A DNA stretch of 64,000 nt. Source: Bacillota bacterium. GTDB taxonomy: Bacteria > Bacillota > Clostridia > Lachnospirales > Lachnospiraceae. The notes under the pieces are model-generated. The model searched no databases. It had not been told where the DNA came from and saw only the letters and a program-made list of their open reading frames with translations. This document shows, piece by piece, positions 33,723 through 42,894 of this stretch. Within the stretch, counting starts at the first letter, position 1, and the number at the start of each line of letters is the position of its first letter. Location of the stretch: positions 1-64,000 of the forward strand of contig JAEZGK010000073.1 of assembly GCA_023437365.1 (NCBI GenBank), written 5' to 3'. The translations under genes were made by a program, and so were the position numbers.

Positions 33723-35807
33723 ATGGAGAAGAGAATTGTTATTGTTGGGGCAGGTTATGCCGGAATACTTACGGCAAAGAAATTAGCAAAGAAATTCAAG
33801 AAGCATAAGGATGTCAGTATTACTATCATCGATAAGAATCCATTTCACACTATGCTGACAGAGCTTCACGAAGTAGCGGCAAACCGTGTGGATGAAGACA
33901 GTATTAAGATCAGTCTGAAAAAGGTATTTGCCGGCCGACGGGTAAATGTCAAGCTGGATACAGTTACTTCCATTGACTTTGAGAAGTACACTGTCATTGG
34001 AGAGAATGAGATATATCCTTATGATTATCTGGTTCTGTCTGCAGGATCAAAGCCTTCCTTCTACGGAGTTCCCGGAGCGGAAGAATTTGCCTTCAAACTG
34101 TGGTCCTATGATGATGCCGTCCTATTACGTGAACATATTCATGAAATGTTTCGAAAGGCATCCCGTGAGACAAATCAAGAGGAAAGAAGAAGATTACTTA
34201 CCTTCTATGTGGTAGGTGCCGGATTTACCGGTGTCGAGATGATCGGTGAATTAGCGGAATATGTTCCGATACTATGTGAAAAATTTGATATAGAACGTGA
34301 TGATATTACTTTAGTCGATGTGGACGGTTTGAGCCGGCCGATTCCAAACCTGACGGAGAAGCTTTCTGCTAAGGTGGCACGACGCCTTGAGAAAATGGGT
34401 GTCAAGCTTATCATGAATGCTCTCGTAACTAAGATAGAAAGCGATGCCATCGAGTTAAAGCTGAATGATAAGATAGAGAAGAATAAGGCAGGAACCATCA
34501 TTTGGGCAGCCGGAATTCAGAGCAATGATATTATTCAGAAAACAGGAGATACTTTAGAAGTAACCCGCGGAGGACGTGTTCAGGTGGATGCTCAGCTTCG
34601 TTCCACCAAAGCGGAAAATGTCTATGTCATCGGTGACAATATGTATTTTGTACCTGAGGGCGAGGAGCGTCCCGTACCTCAAATGGTTGAGAACTGTGAA
34701 CATAGTTCTGAGGTTGCAGCTCATAATATTGCTTGTGCAGTACTCGGTGAAGGAAAGCAGAAGGAATATAAACCGAAATTTCACGGTGTTATGGTATGCA
34801 TCGGCGGTCGCTATGGTGTATGTCATGTTGGCCTGCCGAATCATTTCTTCAGTATGCCTTCCTTCCTTGCAATGTTTGCAAAGCATTTTATCAATATCAT
34901 CTATTTCATTCAGGTTCTTGGTTGGAATAAGACATTCCATTATATGAAGCATGAATTCTTCACGATCAGGAATTGTCGAAGCTTTGTTGGAGGACATTTC
35001 TCTAACCGTACTCCGAGCTTTCTGCTGGTACCACTGCGAGTATGGCTTGGAGCTGTATGGGTATTTGAAGGCGTGATGAAAATCGTGGAAGGCTGGTTTA
35101 AGGGCCCGAAGCTGGAAGGCTTCTTTGGCGGTGCAAATGCTTGGTATAACAGTATCCTGTATCCCGCGGCACAGAACAATGCGAATCCCGATGCGGTATC
35201 CTCGGCAACAACCGCGGCAGCTGATACGTTGAACAAGGTTGTAACAGTAGTTGCGACCCATGTGGCAAAAGCGATTCCTGTCGTAGCGGATGCGGCTTCT
35301 TCCGCAACTCCGTCTGAAGTTACAGGTGAGGTAGCAGGTACTGCGGCACAGTCCATAGGCCATGTAATTTTTAATTTTGATATCCTGGGATTAATCAGAT
35401 TTATTTTTGTCAGTGGTAAGGAGCTTTCTCATTCGGCGCTCAGTGATTACGCTTTCAAATTGGATATCCCGGCGATGAATTGGTTCGTTAATCATCTGAT
35501 TTTACCGAATGACGGGGTTCAGATGTTCATGCAGATATTTATTGTTGTAGCGGAAATATTAATCGGATTGGCACTGATGGGAGGATTATTTACAGCTCCT
35601 GCAGCAGCTGTTTCGCTGGTACTGCAGTTTATGTTCGTATGTACGACAGGCTTGTACCTCGGAACCTTCTGGATGATTTTTGCCGGAATAGCTGTTTTGA
35701 TTGGCGCAGGCAGATCCTTAGGACTTGACTATTACGCATATCCCGGTCTGAAGAAGCTGTGGAAGAAGCTCCCGTTCGTCAGAAAGTGGTATATTTATAA
35801 TGACTAA
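33723..35807 (+). CDS. ndh2: Type II NADH dehydrogenase with C-terminal membrane domain (Ndh2 of extracellular electron transfer)
   Basis: Residues 1-400 form an FAD-dependent NDH-2: IVIVGAGYAGILTAKKL (FAD), YDYLVLSAGS, VVGAGFTGVEMIGEL (NADH) and NVYVIGDN. The remaining 290 residues hold several membrane segments with DoxX-like character and a low-complexity Ala/Thr/Val insert. Listeria Ndh2, which feeds electrons to a dedicated demethylmenaquinone pool, has the same kind of C-terminal membrane extension. The next genes make that quinone. It overlaps dmkB by 8 bp. In a fermenter without a normal respiratory chain, it would channel NADH electrons to the outside. Confidence 0.9.
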   Translation: MEKRIVIVGAGYAGILTAKKLAKKFKKHKDVSITIIDKNPFHTMLTELHEVAANRVDEDSIKISLKKVFAGRRVNVKLDTVTSIDFEKYTVIGENEIYPYDYLVLSAGSKPSFYGVPGAEEFAFKLWSYDDAVLLREHIHEMFRKASRETNQEERRRLLTFYVVGAGFTGVEMIGELAEYVPILCEKFDIERDDITLVDVDGLSRPIPNLTEKLSAKVARRLEKMGVKLIMNALVTKIESDAIELKLNDKIEKNKAGTIIWAAGIQSNDIIQKTGDTLEVTRGGRVQVDAQLRSTKAENVYVIGDNMYFVPEGEERPVPQMVENCEHSSEVAAHNIACAVLGEGKQKEYKPKFHGVMVCIGGRYGVCHVGLPNHFFSMPSFLAMFAKHFINIIYFIQVLGWNKTFHYMKHEFFTIRNCRSFVGGHFSNRTPSFLLVPLRVWLGAVWVFEGVMKIVEGWFKGPKLEGFFGGANAWYNSILYPAAQNNANPDAVSSATTAAADTLNKVVTVVATHVAKAIPVVADAASSATPSEVTGEVAGTAAQSIGHVIFNFDILGLIRFIFVSGKELSHSALSDYAFKLDIPAMNWFVNHLILPNDGVQMFMQIFIVVAEILIGLALMGGLFTAPAAAVSLVLQFMFVCTTGLYLGTFWMIFAGIAVLIGAGRSLGLDYYAYPGLKKLWKKLPFVRKWYIYND

Positions 35808-36777
35808 TGAGACAAATAAGGAATTAAATATTGAGCCGATTCCTGCGGAGGAGGCTTTGGAGCTGGTGAAACAGGAGGTTGACAGAACACTCTTAAAATC
35901 TCCGCTCATCATCCGAGATTTCACCAGACACCTGATTTCCTCCAGAGGGAAATACATTCGGGCACTCTCGGTGGTCAATTGCGCTGAGGATGCGAACGGC
36001 ATGGTACATCCGAATGCCATCAAGATTGCTGCGGCGATTGAGATTCTGCATCTGGCCACACTGGTACACGATGATATTATTGATAATGCCGAGCTGCGGC
36101 GCGGGGATGTGACACTGCAGAAGAAATACGGAAAACGTACCGCAGTCATCTGCGGAGACTATCTGCTGACGGTTGCGCTCCGCATGGCAGGCTCCGTCGA
36201 AAATAAGAAGGAGTATATTGAGCTTAATCTCCCCGATTATATCGGCAGATTATGCCTTGGCGAATTGAACCAGCATGTGAATAACGGGAACATCAATCTT
36301 TCCATCTACAGATATTTAAAAATTATCTCAGGGAAGACGGCAGCCTTATTTGAAGCCTCTTATTTTGCCGGTGCCATACTTTCGGGCTGCAGTGAGAAGG
36401 AGGCAAACAGGTATCGTCAGCTGGGTTATTATGTCGGAATGATTTTCCAGCTGTCAGATGACTGTATCGACTTTGAGGATACTGTCGAGGATGCCCACAA
36501 ACCAGTTCAGTCGGACTACGAGCAGGGTGTGATCACACTTCCTCTAATTCATGCTTTTTCTAAGCTTGCAGAGCTCAAAGAGAAGGCGGCGGCACATAAG
36601 ATTACAAGAAATGAAATTAATACTGCAGTAGAAAAGACCGGTGGATTGGATTTTACCAGAAGCATGTCAGGAAAGTATTATAATAAGGCCAAACGAGTTA
36701 TTGATGAGCTTCCTGCTGCAAATAATAAGAAGGAGAAGCTGCTTTTTATTCTTGATAAAGCAGCACGTAAGAGGTGA
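35800..36777 (+). CDS. dmkB: Polyprenyl diphosphate synthase (DmkB-like)
   Basis: This 325-residue trans-prenyltransferase has the first Asp-rich motif LVHDDIIDNAELRRG and the second QLSDDCIDFE, with GKTAALFEASYFAGA between. It should make the long isoprenoid tail for a quinone. It overlaps ndh2 by 8 bp and precedes the UbiA-type gene by 4 bp, so the three are tightly coupled. This matches DmkB of the Listeria electron-transfer locus rather than the house-keeping cell-wall enzyme. Tail length cannot be told from sequence. Confidence 0.9.
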   Translation: MTNETNKELNIEPIPAEEALELVKQEVDRTLLKSPLIIRDFTRHLISSRGKYIRALSVVNCAEDANGMVHPNAIKIAAAIEILHLATLVHDDIIDNAELRRGDVTLQKKYGKRTAVICGDYLLTVALRMAGSVENKKEYIELNLPDYIGRLCLGELNQHVNNGNINLSIYRYLKIISGKTAALFEASYFAGAILSGCSEKEANRYRQLGYYVGMIFQLSDDCIDFEDTVEDAHKPVQSDYEQGVITLPLIHAFSKLAELKEKAAAHKITRNEINTAVEKTGGLDFTRSMSGKYYNKAKRVIDELPAANNKKEKLLFILDKAARKR

Positions 36778-36781
36778 ATCT

Positions 36782-37684
36782 ATGGTGAAGCGATTTTTAA
36801 GCTTCGTTGAAATCATGACGAAGATAACCAGTACCTTTACATTTATCTATACGATTGCCTTTCTTCTATACAAAGGGCAACCAATCCACTGGGGATTGAC
36901 CTTGTTGTTTTTCGGATCGATGTTCCTGTTCGATCTGACAACTACTGCAATCAATAACTATATCGATACAAAGAACAATCACCAGACGCTGCAGTTTCCT
37001 CGCCGTACTGCACTGGTTATTATCTATGTTTTATTTACGATCAGTACTGTGCTTGGATTATTACTGGCCTGGCAAACCGATCTGGTGGTGTTTCTGATTG
37101 GAGGACTTTGCTTCCTGTGCGGAGTGTTTTATACCTACGGTCCGCTACCGATTTCAAGAATGCCTTTGGGCGAAGTAATGTCTGGTGTTTTTTATGGACT
37201 TTTGATACCCTTCCTGCTGCTCTATATCAATCAGCCCGAGGGTACTTATTTGACCTTAAATGTTAATTTCTCGACAATATTCCTGAAGCTGCAGGTTATG
37301 CCAATATTATCCCTGCTGCTGTTCTCTGTTGCACCCTTTGCCGCCACCGCAAATATCATGTTGGCCAATAATATCTGTGACTTAGAGAAGGATATCGCCG
37401 TAAAAAGGCATACCCTGCCATATTATATTGGCAGGAAAGCTCTTTACCTCTTTGCCGGACTTTACTACATGACTTATCTGGCAACGATACTCATGGTAGT
37501 CCTTGGAATACTTTCTCCATTCTGTCTGCTGTCCCTGATAACCATTCTTCCGGTACAGAAGAACATCAATACCTTCTTCGGCAAGCAGGAGAAAGCCACC
37601 ACCTTCCTGATGGCTATCAAAAACTTTATGATCATTATGGGTGCGAATGCTGTAGTAATCTTAATCAGCGCCCTGATCGCTTAA
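36782..37684 (+). CDS. dmkA: UbiA-family prenyltransferase (DmkA/MenA-like)
   Basis: The 300-residue membrane protein has about eight hydrophobic segments and UbiA motifs. The first is NNYIDTKNNHQT in place of NDxxDxxxD; the second is NNICDLEKDIAVKRHTLP. It should attach the polyprenyl chain to 1,4-dihydroxy-2-naphthoate, giving demethylmenaquinone. The ATG at 36782, preceded by GAGGTGAATCT, is preferred over in-frame upstream starts inside dmkB. It ends the ndh2-dmkB-dmkA unit. No other menaquinone genes are present, so the headgroup must come from elsewhere. Confidence 0.9.
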   Translation: MVKRFLSFVEIMTKITSTFTFIYTIAFLLYKGQPIHWGLTLLFFGSMFLFDLTTTAINNYIDTKNNHQTLQFPRRTALVIIYVLFTISTVLGLLLAWQTDLVVFLIGGLCFLCGVFYTYGPLPISRMPLGEVMSGVFYGLLIPFLLLYINQPEGTYLTLNVNFSTIFLKLQVMPILSLLLFSVAPFAATANIMLANNICDLEKDIAVKRHTLPYYIGRKALYLFAGLYYMTYLATILMVVLGILSPFCLLSLITILPVQKNINTFFGKQEKATTFLMAIKNFMIIMGANAVVILISALIA

Positions 37685-37763
37685 GTATATTATTCCTGTA
37701 TTACCGGGAATTAATATAAATGTATCAAATAAACTATAATATAATTTACATGGAGGAAACACT

Positions 37764-38771
37764 ATGAAGAAATTTTTAGCTATGTTACTTAGCGTAGCAA
37801 TGGTGATGTCATTATTAGTTGCCTGTAGTTCAGGCGGTGCGCCTTTAAAGACCGGTCTTGCTGTTGTATCATCTTTAGCAAAGTCAGCAAATGCATCTGC
37901 TGAGGCTGAAGGTGTAGCTCAGACCGATTCCCTGATTGCTGCTGTATTGGTTGACAAAGACGGCAAGATTGTGGATTGTAAAATCGATGCTGCCCAGACA
38001 AAGATTAAATTCTCTACAGAAGGTAAGCTTACCACAGATGTAGCTTCCACCTTTAAAACGAAGAATGAACTCGGCACAGAGTATGGTATGACTTCCGCTT
38101 CCGGCATCGGTAAGGAATGGAATGAGCAGGCTGCGGCATTTGCAAAATACTGCGTAGGCAAGACTGTTGCTGAAGTAAAAGGCATTGCTGTAAATGAAGA
38201 AGGCAAAGCCGGTGATGCAGACTTAGCAGCATCCGTTACAGTACATATTGGTGACTTTATAGAAGCTGTAGCTCAGGCAGCAAATACGGCTACGGACAAA
38301 GGCGCTAAAAAAGGTGATAAGCTCGGACTTGCAATCACTACTGATATCTCGAAATCTAGTGATGCTACCGCTGATGCAGAAGGCTTAGCTCAGTCCTACT
38401 CCAATATTGCTGTAGTATCCTTAGGCAAGGACAGCAAGATTACAAGCTGTATTATCGATGCGATCCAGGGAAATGTTAATTTCTCCGCTACCGGTGAGAT
38501 CTCTACCGATCTTACTGTTGCTCCTCAGACTAAGCAGGTTCTGAAGGATGCATACGGTATGAAGAAGGCTTCTGCGATCGGCAAGGAATGGTATGAGCAG
38601 GCAGATGCATTTGCAGCTTACTGTGTAGGCAAGAGTGCAGCCGATGTAAAGGGTATTGCTTTAACTGATCAGGGATTGGCAGCAGATGCAGACCTGGCTG
38701 CTTCCGTAACTGTACATGTCGGACCCTTCATAGCTAATGTAGATAAGGCAGCTGCAAACGCAGCAAAGTAA
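37764..38771 (+). CDS. Duplicated FMN-binding-like lipoprotein (PplA-like)
   Basis: The signal peptide ends in LVAC (Cys21). Two tandem domains of about 145 residues follow, each with an AEG-AQ start, an IGKEW-EQA-AFA-YCVGK block and the motif DADLAASVTVH (151-161 and 308-318). That motif aligns with the DxxSGATxTS flavinylation site of FMN-binding domains, with Ser157 and Ser314 at the acceptor position. Listeria PplA is likewise a lipoprotein with two flavinylated domains and accepts electrons from the quinone pool. The adjacent flavin transferase supports this role. A TATAAT at about 37735 suggests an extra promoter. Confidence 0.8.
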   Translation: MKKFLAMLLSVAMVMSLLVACSSGGAPLKTGLAVVSSLAKSANASAEAEGVAQTDSLIAAVLVDKDGKIVDCKIDAAQTKIKFSTEGKLTTDVASTFKTKNELGTEYGMTSASGIGKEWNEQAAAFAKYCVGKTVAEVKGIAVNEEGKAGDADLAASVTVHIGDFIEAVAQAANTATDKGAKKGDKLGLAITTDISKSSDATADAEGLAQSYSNIAVVSLGKDSKITSCIIDAIQGNVNFSATGEISTDLTVAPQTKQVLKDAYGMKKASAIGKEWYEQADAFAAYCVGKSAADVKGIALTDQGLAADADLAASVTVHVGPFIANVDKAAANAAK

Positions 38772-38795
38772 TTCGGATTGAATTAAAATGACACA

Positions 38796-38882
38796 GGGCT
38801 GCTGCAAAATATAAGAGTTTACATATATCGTGGTTACGTGATACGATATAATGTATCAGCTTATATTTGCAGCAGTCTTTTT
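38796..38882 (+). terminator. Large terminator hairpin after the lipoprotein gene
   Basis: GGGCTGCTGCAAAATATAAG pairs with CTTATATTTGCAGCAG, with an inner TATATCGT/ACGATATA stem, and is followed by TCTTTTTC. The GCTGCTGCAAAA arm resembles the ends of palindromes A, B and the terminator at 33319. Partial read-through would set the level of the apbE gene. Confidence 0.8.
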
Positions 38883-38905
38883 CATAAATCAGATGAGGTG
38901 AACCT

Positions 38906-39994
38906 TTGAAAAGAGTTATTACAGTATTACTGCTTACAATTATGATTTTTAATATGACAGCCTGCAGCCTTCAGAAGGAGCCGGAACGCTATCAGGCTCA
39001 GTTTTTGGAACTGTTCGATACGGTTACCACAATTCTCGGTTATGCCCAAAGTGAAAAAGAATTTTCTGAATTCGCACAATCTGTTCATGATCATCTGCAG
39101 GATTATCATGAGCTTTATAATATATATAACGATTATGAGGGAATCAATAATATAAAGACCATCAATGACAATGCGGGGATTGCGCCGGTGAAGGTGGATC
39201 AGAGGATTATCGACCTGCTTAAGTTCGGCCTAGAAACCTATACCTTATCTGAAGAGAGGGTGAACATTGCTTATGGTGCGGTGCTTTCTGTATGGCATAC
39301 TTATCGTGAGGAAGGTATCAACGATCCGGATAAAGCAGCGCTGCCGCCGATGGATTTACTTCGGGAGAAGGAAAAGCATACGGATATCAATCAGGTCATC
39401 ATAGATGAACAGGCATCTACTGTCTACCTGGCAGATTCGGAAATGAGACTGGATGTGGGAGCAATAGCCAAGGGTTATGCAACGGAGCGAGTCGCCGGAG
39501 AGATAGAAGCGGAAGGCTACCATAACGCGCTGCTCAGTGTCGGCGGAAATGTCCGTGCCATCGGAAGCAGAGGGCCTGGGTTTAGGGAGAAAGCGGATTC
39601 ACCGGCTGATACGGGAGAAGACTGGGCTGTAGGTATCCAGAATCCTGATCTGGAAAGTGATGAGCCTTATCTGGATATTCTGGAGCTGTCGGGACTCTCT
39701 CTGGTATCGAGCGGTGACTACGAAAGATATTATATGGTAGACGGAAAACGATATCATCATATTATCGATCCGGTTACCTTGATGCCTGCGACCTATTTTC
39801 GTGCCGTATCCGTCGTTACAAAGGATTCCGGACTGGCAGATGCTCTTTCGACTACAATATTCAATCTGCCGCAGGAGGAAGGTCTGAAGCTAATCGAGAG
39901 CCTGCCTGGCACGGAAGCATTATGGGTATATGCGGACGGGACCATGAGGTATAGCAGTGGGTTCGAAGCACTTCTGAAAAAGGATGGCAAATAG
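38906..39994 (+). CDS. ApbE/FmnB-type FAD:protein FMN transferase lipoprotein
   Basis: This 362-residue protein has a lipoprotein signal (MTAC, Cys20) and the ApbE pattern: ELFDTVTTILGY near the start, DVGAIAKGYATERV, LLSVGGNVRAIG, LVSSGDYERYY and HHIIDPVTLMPA. ApbE enzymes move FMN from FAD onto Thr or Ser of target proteins outside the membrane, using Mg2+. Its direct neighbour is the PplA-like lipoprotein, its likely substrate, as with FmnB in Listeria. An AGATGAGGTG site precedes a TTG start at 38906. Confidence 0.9.
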   Translation: MKRVITVLLLTIMIFNMTACSLQKEPERYQAQFLELFDTVTTILGYAQSEKEFSEFAQSVHDHLQDYHELYNIYNDYEGINNIKTINDNAGIAPVKVDQRIIDLLKFGLETYTLSEERVNIAYGAVLSVWHTYREEGINDPDKAALPPMDLLREKEKHTDINQVIIDEQASTVYLADSEMRLDVGAIAKGYATERVAGEIEAEGYHNALLSVGGNVRAIGSRGPGFREKADSPADTGEDWAVGIQNPDLESDEPYLDILELSGLSLVSSGDYERYYMVDGKRYHHIIDPVTLMPATYFRAVSVVTKDSGLADALSTTIFNLPQEEGLKLIESLPGTEALWVYADGTMRYSSGFEALLKKDGK

Positions 39995-40104
39995 GTTGTA
40001 GTACCACTTGAAAATAGCAACATCTGGGTATAGAATTAGATCAATCGAGCTTTACCTGATTAGCGCAGGTCGGTTTTCATCATACGAAAAGATGGAGGTT
40101 TCTA

Positions 40105-40548
40105 ATGGATCATATAGATAAACAACTATTAATCATGCTTCAGGAGAATGCAAGGGTACCCCTAAAGCTTCTTGCGGAGAAGGTATATCTGTCCTCACCC
40201 GCTGTCGCAGCAAGAATAGCGCGCTTGGAGAAGCAGGGTATCATTAAGGGATACCACACTGACATCGACTGGCTGAAGCTCGGGCATCATATTACTGCCT
40301 TCATAAACCTGGAGGTAGCCCCTGCTCAGAAACCGGAGTTTTACCCATTTATTAAGGAATGTCCGAATGTTATGGAATGTAATTGTGTAACCGGTAATTA
40401 CTCCATGCTGATTAAGGTATGTTTTCAGAGCACGATGGATCTGGATGCCTTTATTGGTGAGGTTCAGAAGTTCGGCAAAACCAGTACCCAGATTGTATTC
40501 TCTACAGCTGTGGAGCATCGGGGAATTCAGATTTTTGGCGAAGAGTGA
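40105..40548 (+). CDS. Lrp/AsnC-family regulator
   Basis: The 147-residue protein has the short N-terminal helix-turn-helix (DHIDKQLLIMLQENARVPLKLLAEKVYLSSPAVAARIARLEKQGIIKGY pattern) and a RAM ligand-binding domain ending with IVFSTAVEHRGI. Lrp-like proteins sense amino acids and form dimers to octamers. A GATGGAGG site supports the start. It lies between the electron-transfer locus and an ArsR-type gene, with no obvious amino-acid gene nearby, so its targets are unknown. Confidence 0.92.
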   Translation: MDHIDKQLLIMLQENARVPLKLLAEKVYLSSPAVAARIARLEKQGIIKGYHTDIDWLKLGHHITAFINLEVAPAQKPEFYPFIKECPNVMECNCVTGNYSMLIKVCFQSTMDLDAFIGEVQKFGKTSTQIVFSTAVEHRGIQIFGEE

Positions 40549-40591
40549 AATATTTCATATCATTATATTACATTCGACTGATGGGGGAAGC

Positions 40592-41515
40592 ATGATGCAG
40601 ACGATTAAAATGAATCTGGACGATACAGAGCAATTGGCAGCGATATCAAAGGCACTGGCATCGGAAACCAGAATAGAGATATTGCGGCAGCTGCGTTACA
40701 AGGAGCTGAATGTGAACGAGATTGCTGAGCTGCTGAATATTCCGGCCTCCTCCTCGGCGGCACATGTAAAGGTATTGGAGGAAGCAGGCATTATCAAGAC
40801 CTCTCTTCAGCCGGGAATCCGAGGCTCCATGAAGCTTTGCCGTGTTGTGCTGGATCATGTCTATGTAGAGATGAATACCTCCAAAAATCTGGAACAGGAC
40901 GAAGAAATCATTAGGATGCCCATTGGAGGCTTTGTCGATTATAGAATTGAACCTACCTGTGGAATGGCAAGTGCCAAAGGACCCATTGGAACGGAGGATG
41001 ATCCTCGCTGCTTTTATCTGCCGGAGAGAATGGAGGCACAGCTGATCTGGATAGGGAATGGCTATATTGACTACCGTTTTCCGTCGAATGCTCTCTCCGG
41101 GAAGAAGTTGAAGCGACTGGAAATTTCCATGGAGCTATGCTCAGAGGACCATGAATTTAATATGGACTACCCCTCGGATATCACACTATGGATCAACGAA
41201 CAGGAGGTCGGAACCTGGAGCTGTCAGAGCGATTTTGGAGGCAGAAGGGGAAAGCTTAATCCTGACTGGTGGCCGGATAAGAATACACAATACGGGATAC
41301 TAAAGACCTGGTCTGTCACAGAGCAAGGCTGCTATCTGGACGAGGAGATGACTAAGGATAAGGGCTTGCAGGAATTTCATCTGAAGGACAAGGACTACAT
41401 CTCGGTCAGAATCGGTATCAGAGAGGATTCGCTTCATCAGGGAGGCCTCAATCTGTTTGGGGAGGGGTTCGGAGATTATCCACAGGGCATCATCATGAAA
41501 CTGATTTTTTCATAG
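40592..41515 (+). CDS. ArsR-type winged-helix regulator with large C-terminal domain
   Basis: The first 90 residues are an ArsR-like winged helix (ISKALASETRIEILRQL; NVNEIAELLNIPASSSAAHVKVLEEAGII). The remaining 210 residues form a beta-rich domain with Trp-rich motifs (WINEQEVGTW; NPDWWPDKNTQYG), too large for a metal-sensing ArsR protein. Clostridial proteins of this type often sit next to sugar-use genes. The galK-galE pair 196 bp downstream makes a role in galactose metabolism plausible. Start at 40592, with GGGGGAAG upstream; an in-frame extension upstream would overlap the Lrp gene and is unlikely. Confidence 0.85.
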   Translation: MMQTIKMNLDDTEQLAAISKALASETRIEILRQLRYKELNVNEIAELLNIPASSSAAHVKVLEEAGIIKTSLQPGIRGSMKLCRVVLDHVYVEMNTSKNLEQDEEIIRMPIGGFVDYRIEPTCGMASAKGPIGTEDDPRCFYLPERMEAQLIWIGNGYIDYRFPSNALSGKKLKRLEISMELCSEDHEFNMDYPSDITLWINEQEVGTWSCQSDFGGRRGKLNPDWWPDKNTQYGILKTWSVTEQGCYLDEEMTKDKGLQEFHLKDKDYISVRIGIREDSLHQGGLNLFGEGFGDYPQGIIMKLIFS

Positions 41516-41711
41516 GAAGCTAGAAGATAGAAATGTTAAAATTCATGTAAAAACATTTGAAATTAATGCTGCGTGTAGCGTCTGATAGCATGATATCATT
41601 TCAATATAAAATCTCCCTTTACAAACAATCTATCAGAGAGTATGATATATCTAAACAAACAAAAAAGCTGTTTTATAACAAAATAATTAAAATGAATGAA
41701 AGGAGAAGAAC

Positions 41712-42893
41712 ATGAGACAGGAATTACTTCAAAGATTTGAGACGGTTTTCGGCATGGGCGGTGACTGCTTTGTATACTTTGCTCCAGGCAGGGTCAATCT
41801 GATCGGAGAACATACGGATTATAACGGAGGACATGTGTTTCCGTGTGCATTAACGATAGGAACCTATGCGGTTGCACGAAGGCGAACAGATCAAAAGCTG
41901 CGCTTTTATTCTATGAATTTTGAGCAGTTGGGTGTGCTCGAGGCTTCACTGGAACATTTGGAATATAAGAAAGAAGACCAATGGACCAATTATCCGAAGG
42001 GTGTACTCTGGGCTATGAAGAAAAAGGGCTTCTCCATTGAACAGGGGCTTGATATCCTGTATTACGGCAATATTCCCAATGGTTCCGGACTGTCCTCCTC
42101 TGCTTCGTTGGAGGTATTGACTGGCTTCCTGCTGAAGGATTTGTTCAAGCTTGAAGTAACGAATACTGAGCTCGCCTTAATCGGACAATATTCCGAAAAT
42201 AATTATAATGGAGTGAACTGCGGTATCATGGATCAATTTGCGGTAGCTATGGGTAAGAAAAATCATGCCATCTTTCTGGATACCTCAGACCTTTCCTATG
42301 AGTATGCGCCGCTGGAACTTGGAGATGCTAAGATTGTCATCATGAATACGAACAAGGTTCGTGGATTGGGTGATTCTAAGTACAATGAACGAAGAAGTGA
42401 ATGTGAGGCGGCTCTGGAAGCCCTGCAGAAGGTGATTTCGGTAAAGACGCTGGGAGAATTGACAGAGGAACAGTTCGAAGCACAGAAGGAGCTCATCGAG
42501 AGTCCGATTCAAAGAAGACGTGCCAAGCATGCGGTATATGAAAACCAGAGAACCATCAAGGCGGTACAGGCACTGAAGAATAATGATTTGGAGTACTTCG
42601 GTAAATTAATGGTAGCCTCCCATGAATCACTGCAGAAGGACTATGAGGTAACCGGGGTAGAGCTGGATACCATGGTAGAGGCAGCATTAAAGCAAGAAGG
42701 GGTATACGGAGCGCGAATGACCGGTGCGGGCTTCGGCGGATGTGCGGTCAGTATTGTAAAGGAAGCTTATATTGATGCATTTACCAGGAATGTCGGTCAG
42801 GAGTACGAAGAGAAGATCGGCTATCCGGCCGCCTTCTATGTAGTTGAGGTTGGAGACGGTCCAAAAATCGTATTAGGAAGAAAGGAAGAATAG
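41712..42893 (+). CDS. galK: Galactokinase
   Basis: This 393-residue GHMP kinase carries the galactokinase signature GRVNLIGEHTDYNGG (about residues 28-42), the ATP motif PNGSGLSSSASLEV and the third GHMP motif ARMTGAGFGGCAVS. It makes galactose 1-phosphate from galactose and ATP in the Leloir pathway. It is followed immediately by galE (1-bp gap). No galT is in the window. A strong AAAGGAGAAG site precedes the ATG. Confidence 0.97.
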   Translation: MRQELLQRFETVFGMGGDCFVYFAPGRVNLIGEHTDYNGGHVFPCALTIGTYAVARRRTDQKLRFYSMNFEQLGVLEASLEHLEYKKEDQWTNYPKGVLWAMKKKGFSIEQGLDILYYGNIPNGSGLSSSASLEVLTGFLLKDLFKLEVTNTELALIGQYSENNYNGVNCGIMDQFAVAMGKKNHAIFLDTSDLSYEYAPLELGDAKIVIMNTNKVRGLGDSKYNERRSECEAALEALQKVISVKTLGELTEEQFEAQKELIESPIQRRRAKHAVYENQRTIKAVQALKNNDLEYFGKLMVASHESLQKDYEVTGVELDTMVEAALKQEGVYGARMTGAGFGGCAVSIVKEAYIDAFTRNVGQEYEEKIGYPAAFYVVEVGDGPKIVLGRKEE

Positions 42894-42894
42894 T

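Noticed and set aside
34554..35363. Long open frame (about 270 codons) on the minus strand inside ndh2
   Set aside because: It lies fully antisense to a well-supported gene, has an implausible Arg/Cys/His-rich composition and lacks a ribosome binding site.
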